A DNA stretch of 11,662 bases from assembly GCA_937880175.1 (NCBI GenBank), contig CALFLO010000067.1:1-11662 (forward strand), given 5' to 3'. Position numbers and translations under genes: made by a program. Every line of letters starts with the position of its first letter. Positions within the stretch are counted from its first letter, which is position 1. Below the pieces are notes generated by a model. It was not told the DNA's origin. It worked only from the letters and a program-made list of their open reading frames with translations, and did no database searches. Origin of the DNA: an uncultured Gluconobacter sp. Its GTDB lineage: Bacteria; Pseudomonadota; Alphaproteobacteria; Acetobacterales; Acetobacteraceae. Of this stretch, positions 1 through 5,812 are shown one piece after another.

Positions 1-129
1 GCTGGCGCACTGCGCGATACGCTGCTGCCCGTATGTTATGGGGTCGTGGTGTTCACGATTATCGTGCAGGGCCTGACAATGGCGCGGGTCGTGCGGTGGC
101 TTTATCCCGAGACGGCTCCGCCGTCCTGA
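1..129 (+). CDS. C-terminal end of a Na+/H+ antiporter (CPA1/NhaP-like), partial
   Basis: Frame 1 is open from the first base to a TGA at 127-129, giving the last 42 residues of a protein that starts outside the window. The residues include a hydrophobic stretch around VVVFTIIVQGLT followed by basic residues. This matches the last transmembrane helix of CPA1-type cation:proton antiporters, where a YGVV-F-I-VQGLT pattern is common. Such proteins exchange Na+ or K+ for protons across the inner membrane. A perfect 6-bp hairpin (GACGGC-TCC-GCCGTC, 111-125) sits in the last codons but has no T tract. The gene belongs to the chromosomal flank, not the mobile element. The family call rests on a short fragment, so it is probable rather than certain. 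Confidence 0.7.
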   Translation, partial: AGALRDTLLPVCYGVVVFTIIVQGLTMARVVRWLYPETAPPS

Positions 130-229
130 GCTGCAATCTCCGCAAAAGGTGTTCGGCCGGGACCGTGGGTTCTGTCGGGACGCTGTGATAGGTTCGGAAA
201 ACAGAGAGTTCTGTTGGAGTATTTTGCAG

Positions 230-697
230 ATGATACGCTTGAAGCATTTCACAGGTTTCGCGATGGCTGTGGCCCTGGGAACAGGGTTCGCCGTGCCGCA
301 TCTGGCATCCGCCACGCCGCTCCCGGGCCAGACGGCCTGCTGGCAGTCGAATGTGGGCGAGGATCCGCGTCCTGAAGTCAGCTGTCAGAGCCTGTCACCG
401 GAGTTTTTGCGCAAGCTGGAACATGCGACCCCGGCCCAGGTCAGCAAGCTGTTCGCCGTTCCGGGCAAGGACGGTAAACCCACCTATTTTGAAGGCGTGG
501 GCAAGATTCCGGGGTTCCACAATGGTTATGTCGATCTGGTCTACAGCAAAGGCCATGTGACGAATGTGAGCGCTGTGACGACCGAGTTCCAGAACAACGG
601 AATGGCAGGCCCTGAAATGGATTTCGGCTGGGATTCCGTAAAAGGCGAATGCTCGGACTTCCCCGGCTCGACCCATCGCTGCAATGCTGTTGAATAA
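230..697 (+). CDS. Small secreted (periplasmic) protein of unknown function
   Basis: This 155-aa protein has a clear Sec signal peptide: basic MIRLKH, a hydrophobic core through about residue 22, and a likely signal peptidase I site after ASA (residue 28). The mature part has four cysteines (near residue 37, in VSCQS, in GECSD and in HRCNAVE), which suggests two disulfides in the periplasm. The frame is open from an upstream GTG at 149. The ATG at 230 is chosen because it puts the signal peptide at the N-terminus and has a GGAG at 216-219. The middle of the protein (a helix with PAQVSKLFAVPG, then strands with YVDLVYSKGHVTNV) loosely recalls the BamE/SmpA-like fold, but I do not recognise the family. 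It is chromosomal and lies 100 bp after the antiporter gene. Confidence 0.8.
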   Translation: MIRLKHFTGFAMAVALGTGFAVPHLASATPLPGQTACWQSNVGEDPRPEVSCQSLSPEFLRKLEHATPAQVSKLFAVPGKDGKPTYFEGVGKIPGFHNGYVDLVYSKGHVTNVSAVTTEFQNNGMAGPEMDFGWDSVKGECSDFPGSTHRCNAVE

Positions 698-699
698 GG

Positions 700-735
700 C
701 GGCGTGAGCTCCTGACGCCGAAAACTGTTTGTTTC
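700..735 (+). terminator. Possible weak terminator after the secreted protein gene
   Basis: Just past the TAA there is a perfect 6-bp stem, CGGCGT (700-705) with ACGCCG (715-720), around a 9-base loop. It is followed by AAAACTGTTTGTTTC, which is T-rich only in part. The position right behind a stop codon supports a terminator, while the imperfect T tract lowers confidence. Confidence 0.4.
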
Positions 736-749
736 TGGAAGATTATATG

Positions 750-777
750 TGGTGCGAGCTGCGGGACTCGAACCTGC
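750..777 (-). other. tRNA 3'-end remnant, probable attachment site (distal att) of the element
   Basis: Read on the minus strand, these 28 bases form the end of a tRNA: a T-loop GGTTCGAGTCC, the 3' half of an acceptor stem (AGCTCGC), a discriminator A and CCA. The body of a tRNA is absent. In the next 80 bases there is no D-arm and no 5' acceptor strand (GCGAGCT would be needed), and the T-stem has an A:C mismatch. Tyrosine recombinases often integrate at a tRNA 3' end, leaving an intact tRNA at one junction and a 3'-end copy at the other. Here the 3' end points left, toward the chromosomal genes. This predicts that the intact tRNA lies to the right, beyond the integrase gene, which is the usual arrangement. 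The isotype cannot be read from this piece. Confidence 0.7.
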
Positions 778-1014
778 TCCACAACATTTTTGGGATGTTA
801 AGAGTGTCTCAATTTCAGTAGAAAACTGCGGATATGTTGCTCTTCTCAGTGAACAATATGGAGAACAGTTTTGGAGAAAAGATGAGGCTCGTCAAGGGCT
901 CTGTGTATTTTGGCGCTTTTGACCAATTTTAATAGAAACATATGCCAATATCTTTGTGGGGTGCTGCGGGGTAACGTGCGGGATGAGCTATTGTTCTGGT
1001 TGTGAGTGAGCATA
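778..1014. other. Non-coding or decayed stretch inside the left end of the element
   Basis: I find no convincing gene here. Only short open frames occur, for example a 24-codon plus-strand frame at 859-933 without family resemblance. A small 5-bp hairpin (AACAT at 783-787, ATGTT at 795-799) directly follows the tRNA remnant. The stretch may hold the binding arms of the integrase attachment site and the eroded end of the neighbouring insertion sequence, but neither can be shown from the sequence. Confidence 0.5.
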
Positions 1015-1400
1015 CTATTTTGCGTGATGGAATACCGGCAGGACCCTGTGGGTCAGAAGCTCTTGGCGGAAACAGTCGCTGTCATAACCCCGATTGGTCA
1101 GTATGGTCCTGGGGTTGGGAAGCGGCAATTTAATCAGGGTGTCTGTGGCTTTGTAAACCGAGACCTGGCTTCCAGTCAGGACAAAGCCGAGAGGACTTCC
1201 ATGATTGTCGCATCGGACGTGGACCTTGCTCGTAAAGGCGCTGCGTGATCGACCAACAGCCTCCGAATGAGCTCCTTTTTTGTCCCAGTAGCCTGTGAAT
1301 GGGCATGGACTACGATGCTGTCTAGCATATGCTGCCAGTCATCAATCAGGCTCAGGTTTATCAAATTTTGCCGCAGAGCATCCCAGACATTTTGTTCAAC
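1015..1400 (-). pseudogene. Decayed IS5-family (IS1031-like) transposase fragment
   Basis: Two minus-strand segments in different frames read as consecutive pieces of an IS5-type DDE transposase. The first (1400 down to 1176) gives VWDALRQN, then DDWQHMLDSIVVHAHSQA and LIRRLLVDHAA, the region around the first catalytic Asp. The second (1188 down to the TAG at 1015-1017) gives GFVLTGSQVSVYKATDTL and ILTNRGYDSDCFRQELL, the region around the second catalytic Asp (GYDSD). A frameshift near 1176-1188, probably with an internal deletion, separates them. The C-terminal Glu region and a clean N-terminus are missing, so it cannot be active. Overlapping plus-strand open frames are shadows. No terminal inverted repeats were recognised, so the original IS ends are unknown. 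Confidence 0.75.
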
Positions 1401-1646
1401 TCAATGTCGCTCCGAGGCTTGTAGCGGCTGTCGAGGGTCATGGAAGCAGCATTTCACAGAAGGTCTTGTGTTGGCGCAAGCTATTGCAGCCTGCGAAAAT
1501 GCTCTCACTCAGCCCCTACAGGGTGCTTGTCGTATGTTTCTTTTTGATGTTCGTATTAAATTTTTTTTGAAATCAATTGTTTGCGTTTGAATATAAGGCT
1601 AGTTTAGCTTTGGTGAAGGTATTCTGCTATTAGACGTAGAGAGTTA
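1401..1646. other. Gene-free stretch between IS remnant and cargo operon, with composition change
   Basis: No supported gene is present. The left part (to about 1535) has backbone-like composition. From about 1545 the sequence becomes AT-rich, including a run of T ending at 1568, and stays so through the cargo operon. The left boundary of the cargo module therefore probably lies near 1540-1565. No direct repeat shared with the right boundary (about 7980) was found by eye. Confidence 0.5.
1567..1597 (+). promoter_or_regulatory. Candidate sigma-70 promoter for the methyltransferase operon
   Basis: TTGAAA at 1567-1572 resembles a -35 box and TATAAG at 1592-1597 resembles a -10 box, with a 19-bp spacer that is longer than ideal. 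It lies about 100 bp upstream of the methyltransferase start, leaving a leader of roughly 95 bases. AT-rich DNA yields such matches by chance, so this is only a candidate. Confidence 0.3.
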
Positions 1647-1685
1647 ATGATGAAAAAACAACTTACCACAAACAGAGAATTTTAA
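1647..1685 (+). CDS. Possible 12-codon leader peptide ahead of the methyltransferase
   Basis: A double ATG (1647, 1650) opens a short frame encoding MMKKQLTTNREF and ending in TAA at 1683-1685, 15 bases before the methyltransferase ATG. A purine-rich GTAGAGAG precedes it. The close spacing would let ribosomes terminate next to the downstream start, which otherwise has a poor ribosome binding site. No function is claimed; it may be chance. Confidence 0.2.
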   Translation: MMKKQLTTNREF

Positions 1686-1700
1686 AGTAATATCAAAATC

Positions 1701-2846
1701 ATGGCAAAAAAAAAATCCAATAAAAAATTGGTAGCCGTAGACCTGTTTGCCGGGGCGGGTGGTTTTTCTTTGGCGGCCATTCAGGCTGGATTCGAAATAA
1801 AATTTGCAATAGAAAATGATCCTTTTGCAATAAAAACTTATAAGAAAAATATTCTTAAATTAGATAGTGGAAAAAATGCCACGATTCTTGATGAAGATAT
1901 TTTATCATACTCACCTTATGAAATAAAAAATAAAATACTCAAAGATACTAAATGCGATATTATATTGGGTGGGCCTCCATGTCAGGGGTTTTCAACGCAT
2001 AGAATATTAAATTCGGGCGTTAAAGACCCTCGAAATGATTTAGTTCTTTCATATTTTGATTTTGTTAGGGCGCTTCAGCCTCGAGTTTTTCTTATGGAGA
2101 ATGTTCCTGGAATACTTTGGGAGCGCCATAAAGACTATCTACAAAAATTCTATGAGGAAGGTAAAAAAGCTGGGTATCATGTTTTTGATCCTATCACTCT
2201 AGATGCTAGAGATTTTGGCGTTCCCCAGCGAAGAAAACGGGTGTTTGTCTTGGGTATCCGGGGATGGGCAGGGGCACCCTTGTTTGAATGGCCTCCACAA
2301 CCAACCCATGCGGCATTAGGCATGAAAGACCCGGAAAAGAAGGTTTGGGTTCCATGTGCAGATGTGTTTGAACCCGCCAAAGATACCGATGAAAATGATA
2401 TTCATATGAAACACGGTTCAACTTTGGTTGAGGCCTTTCGTAATACTCCGCCTAACGGTGGGAGTCGGAAAGATTCAGGTCGCATGTTGCCGTGCCATGA
2501 AAAACATGACGGTCATAAAGATGTTTACGGTAGAATTGATCCTACAGCACCTGCACCGACCATGACTACAGCATGCATCAACCCGTCAAAAGGACGCTTT
2601 GTGCATCCGACTGAGCATCATGGTATTACCCTGCGGCAAGCGGCTAGAATTCAGACCTTTCCCGATGACTTTATTTTTGAGGGCGGCTTGATTGCATGCG
2701 GCCGACAAATCGGAAATGCTGTTCCTGTTGAACTTGGCAAGAAACTGCTCGAACATATAAAAAATTTCTTGGTTGATGGGGGGGGGGGGCAGGCCGGTAC
2801 TGATTTGGATTGTCATACCAAGCATAAAGAGTTTGAGAATATATGA
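1701..2846 (+). CDS. DNA (cytosine-5)-methyltransferase, first gene of the cargo operon
   Basis: This 381-aa protein transfers a methyl group from S-adenosylmethionine to C5 of cytosine in a specific DNA site. The family motifs appear in order: motif I DLFAGAGG (residues 14-21, SAM binding), motif IV GGPPCQGFS (90-98, catalytic Cys94), motif VI ENVPG (133-137), motif VIII QRRKRVFVLG (176-185), motif IX RQAARIQTFPDDF (about 312-324) and motif X QIGNAVP (336-342). The target recognition region falls between about 195 and 305. Length is normal for a free-standing 5mC enzyme. The ribosome binding site before the ATG is weak. A run of 12 G (2778-2789) encodes four glycines (360-363) just after the catalytic core. 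The stop overlaps the next start as ATGA, so the two genes are translationally coupled. In this context it is probably the self-marking component of a restriction-like or defence system. Confidence 0.95.
   Translation: MAKKKSNKKLVAVDLFAGAGGFSLAAIQAGFEIKFAIENDPFAIKTYKKNILKLDSGKNATILDEDILSYSPYEIKNKILKDTKCDIILGGPPCQGFSTHRILNSGVKDPRNDLVLSYFDFVRALQPRVFLMENVPGILWERHKDYLQKFYEEGKKAGYHVFDPITLDARDFGVPQRRKRVFVLGIRGWAGAPLFEWPPQPTHAALGMKDPEKKVWVPCADVFEPAKDTDENDIHMKHGSTLVEAFRNTPPNGGSRKDSGRMLPCHEKHDGHKDVYGRIDPTAPAPTMTTACINPSKGRFVHPTEHHGITLRQAARIQTFPDDFIFEGGLIACGRQIGNAVPVELGKKLLEHIKNFLVDGGGGQAGTDLDCHTKHKEFENI
2778..2789 (+). repeat. Homopolymer G tract (12 G) in the methyltransferase gene
   Basis: Twelve consecutive G occur in an otherwise AT-rich gene and are translated as four glycines. 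Poly-G tracts of this length are prone to slippage. One extra G would bring a stop after five further codons. One fewer G would replace the tail and end a few bases past the present stop. Either way the catalytic motifs stay intact, but the overlap with the downstream start changes. A miscounted homopolymer in the assembly is also possible, although the present length gives the open frame. Confidence 0.9.
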
Positions 2847-5812
2847 TTGAAACACTTTCTTTTCGGACGCAAGCCAGGACAATCGACCACTTGGGGCGAG
2901 AACAAATTGCTGACTGTCCGACTGCAATTTCAGAGCTTTGGAAGAATGCTTATGATGCATACGCACGTAGCGTAAGTCTTCATATTTTCGATGGTGCTGA
3001 ACCAGTAGCCGCTGTTTTTGATGACGGGCATGGGATGAGTTATGATGAGTTTGTTAATCGATGGCTCGTTGTTGGAACAGACTCAAAATACGATAAGAGT
3101 ATATCTGATAAAAAAGACCGAAATGGCTTACCTAAGCGAACTAAGCAGGGACAAAAAGGAATTGGACGTCTTTCTTCCGCAAACCTTGGACCACTTTTGT
3201 TGGTTGTTAGTAAGCGAGAAAAGCAAAAATTTGTTGCTGCGCTAATTGATTGGAGAATATTCGAAAATCCATATCTTGTTCTTTCAGATATTGAAGTTCC
3301 TGTAACTGAATTTGCTAATCAGGCGGATTTGTTTCAAGTTCTTCCACAGCTATTTGACCGTTTAACCGATAATATCTGGGGCAATTCGTCTGATCACAAA
3401 CGTTCAAATCGGCTTAAGCTTGCGTGGGAAACCTATGATAGGGTCACGTTAGACGGTAATCCGGAGTCTGGAAGGCCTTCTGAACTTATAGCTAACACCA
3501 TTATTAATGCTCGTTTCGAGCCGCGACACTTTTGTTCATGGGCGGTATGGAACAATATTAGTGAGCATGGCACTGCTCTTTTGGTCTCGGATATAAATTA
3601 TGATCTTACAGTGCAATTACGATCTACTAATGTAGATGCAAATGTTCGAAGAATTCGCGAATATTTCTTTGCTACGCTTTCGGCGTTCACTGATCCATAT
3701 GTCAGCGCGGATGCGAGTGAGATTAATGCATTTAATCCCGAGTTCTCGTACGAAGTAAAAACATGGTCTGGCGAAATTTCTTCAATAATTGTTGAAGATG
3801 AGAGAGCTGCAATAAATCGTGAAATTACGGATGCAATGGAGCATGTTTTAAGCGGAAATATTGACGAAAATGGCATTTTCCGAGGGCAAGTAAAAGCATT
3901 TGGAGAGTGGCGAAAACTAGGTACTGATTACCAAATTCTTCCTCCTGATGATATTACTATTCCCAAGGGTCCGACAACGTTTTTGGGTCCATTTAGCTTG
4001 CACGTTGCAACATGTGAACGTGAAAGAGTTAATTCGACGCTATCTGATGAGGATTGGGCCAGGTTTTTTGCCTTAGGTAGTCAGCATGGAGGTTTTCTTC
4101 TTTTTCGCAACGGTTTGCGAGTTTTGCCTTATGGACGAGTAGATAATGATTTTTTTAATATCGAAACGAATAGAAGCGTAAATGCTGGTCGTGAATATTG
4201 GAACGCTCGGCGAATGTTTGGTCGGGTTGCTATTTCGAGAGAAATAAATCCCAATCTTCGTGATAAAGCTGGTCGTGAAGGATTTATAGACAACAGAGCC
4301 GCAAAAGCATTGCGCTCAATTGTAATGAATATCTTAAAACGTGCAGCTTATGAGTATTTTGGAAGCAATTCCTCGCTTAGGCGAGATTTGATGCCAGATA
4401 TTAATGCACAAAATATGAAGGAAAAAGCGGAGTATGCTAGGAAGGAGCTCTTAAAGAAAAATGCAAAACAGTTTCGATCTCGTTTGAAGAAGAACTTACC
4501 TCTTATGGTTGAGTTGTACGAGAGGACCAGAAATATAGCTTCTGAAAAACAAATTTCAGATGAGCAAGGACTTGATGAAATACAAGTGCTGATCAGCCGA
4601 TTAAATGCTCAGTTATCTGATTTGCGGATTGTTGGTGCACCATCCAAGTTAGGTTCTGCGGAAGACGACTACAGAGCATTCAGAGATATGTACGAAAAAA
4701 TTCAGGAACGTATCCGGAGGTTAGAAGAAAAGAGAGCTGAGGCTATCGAAGAAATTAAACCGTCAAAACCTGAAGATATTGCTCAGAAACAACTCAATAG
4801 TCATGCTAGTAGACTACAAAGTCAAATGCGATCTTGGCGTAAGTCGATTGAGAAACTGCAAGAAGCTGAAAAATCTCGTGTGTCTAATTTATTTAGCTCC
4901 CGTAATAAAGAATATCATCAATTGACTATGCCTCTTATAGAGCAGTTGCGTTTAAAGAAGATTGATTTGGAAAAATCTTTGGAGCAAATGAAGTATATTT
5001 CTGATAGGCTTGAATTAGAAAACAGTGATATATTTCAGTCTTATTTAGATACATTAGAAATTATGAGTGAGAATATTAATATTGAACTTATTGCGAGGCA
5101 GGGGACTGCGGATAATATCACTCTTCGTGATGACTTGAACCGACTTAATCAAGTTGCACAACTTGGCATTACTGTTGAAATTCTGGGCCATGAATTGAAT
5201 ACCAATGAACGAATGGTGAGAGAAGGGTTACGCCAGATCCGACAAGTTGGCGATATTCCGGGCACTAAATTAGTTGAAGAAGGATTTGAAGCGCTTAGTC
5301 AACAATTAGAATTTCTTGCACCTCTAAAGGTATCAGGAAGTAAAAGTCGGAGGAATATCCATGGAAGTGAAATAGAAAATTACATAATAAAATTCTTTGA
5401 TCCTATAATACATGGACGTGGCGTAAAAATTCACTCTTCAGAAGCGTTTCGCTCCTTTTCGATTTATGAACAGCCTTCACGTTTATATCCTGTATTTGTA
5501 AATTTAATTAACAATAGCGTTTATTGGTTGGTTAGCTCTCGGATTGTTAATCCAGAAATTTACCTGTCTGTTGTAGAAAAGAAAATAATTATTTCGGATA
5601 ATGGACCGGGTATTAATCCGGTAGATCAAGAGAGTCTCTTCAAGATGTTCTTTACTCGTAAATCCAGTGGAGGAAGGGGAATTGGTCTCTATCTCTGTCG
5701 AGCAAACTTAATGGCAGGTGGTCATTCAATAGAATATGCGAATGAGAAAAAATTTAGAGTATTGAACGGGGCAAACTTTGTTATTGATTTCAAGGGAGCT
5801 GATTTTGTCTGA
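2843..5812 (+). CDS. Dual-GHKL protein: MutL/MORC-like ATPase fused to a histidine-kinase-like module
   Basis: This 989-aa protein has two separate ATP-binding GHKL domains. The N-terminal one is MutL/MORC/Hsp90-like: N box ELWKNAYDA (31-39), G1 box DDGHGM (60-65) and G2 box GQKGIGRLS (103-111). It is followed by a transducer (S5-like) region with RNGLRVLPYGR (422-432) and REGFIDN (478-484). Residues about 525-770 are highly charged and predicted helical or coiled-coil. A histidine-kinase-like H box LGHELNT follows, with His783 the candidate phosphoacceptor. The C-terminal kinase-type domain has N box NLINNSVYWL (887-896), G1 DNGPGI (919-924), an F-box-like LFKMFFTRK and G2 GGRGIGLYL (943-951). 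There is no membrane segment or signal peptide, so it is cytoplasmic. GHKL ATPases of the MutL/MORC type are known from restriction-modification operons. The fused kinase plus a receiver-domain neighbour suggests a phosphorelay driven by DNA or invader sensing, which is inference. Confidence 0.9.
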   Translation: MIETLSFRTQARTIDHLGREQIADCPTAISELWKNAYDAYARSVSLHIFDGAEPVAAVFDDGHGMSYDEFVNRWLVVGTDSKYDKSISDKKDRNGLPKRTKQGQKGIGRLSSANLGPLLLVVSKREKQKFVAALIDWRIFENPYLVLSDIEVPVTEFANQADLFQVLPQLFDRLTDNIWGNSSDHKRSNRLKLAWETYDRVTLDGNPESGRPSELIANTIINARFEPRHFCSWAVWNNISEHGTALLVSDINYDLTVQLRSTNVDANVRRIREYFFATLSAFTDPYVSADASEINAFNPEFSYEVKTWSGEISSIIVEDERAAINREITDAMEHVLSGNIDENGIFRGQVKAFGEWRKLGTDYQILPPDDITIPKGPTTFLGPFSLHVATCERERVNSTLSDEDWARFFALGSQHGGFLLFRNGLRVLPYGRVDNDFFNIETNRSVNAGREYWNARRMFGRVAISREINPNLRDKAGREGFIDNRAAKALRSIVMNILKRAAYEYFGSNSSLRRDLMPDINAQNMKEKAEYARKELLKKNAKQFRSRLKKNLPLMVELYERTRNIASEKQISDEQGLDEIQVLISRLNAQLSDLRIVGAPSKLGSAEDDYRAFRDMYEKIQERIRRLEEKRAEAIEEIKPSKPEDIAQKQLNSHASRLQSQMRSWRKSIEKLQEAEKSRVSNLFSSRNKEYHQLTMPLIEQLRLKKIDLEKSLEQMKYISDRLELENSDIFQSYLDTLEIMSENINIELIARQGTADNITLRDDLNRLNQVAQLGITVEILGHELNTNERMVREGLRQIRQVGDIPGTKLVEEGFEALSQQLEFLAPLKVSGSKSRRNIHGSEIENYIIKFFDPIIHGRGVKIHSSEAFRSFSIYEQPSRLYPVFVNLINNSVYWLVSSRIVNPEIYLSVVEKKIIISDNGPGINPVDQESLFKMFFTRKSSGGRGIGLYLCRANLMAGGHSIEYANEKKFRVLNGANFVIDFKGADFV

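Noticed and set aside
111..125. Perfect hairpin GACGGC-TCC-GCCGTC at the end of the antiporter gene as a terminator
   Set aside because: It is inside the last codons and has no following T tract; GC-rich coding sequence gives such hairpins by chance.
750..830. Complete tRNA gene on the minus strand
   Set aside because: Only the T-arm and 3' acceptor half are present; there is no D-arm or 5' acceptor strand, and the T-stem has a mismatch.
859..933. 24-codon plus-strand open frame as a small gene
   Set aside because: No family resemblance, no clear ribosome binding site, and it lies in decayed sequence.
1006..1590. Plus-strand open frames of 80-107 codons as genes
   Set aside because: They mostly lie opposite the transposase remnant or in decayed sequence, and none resembles a known protein.
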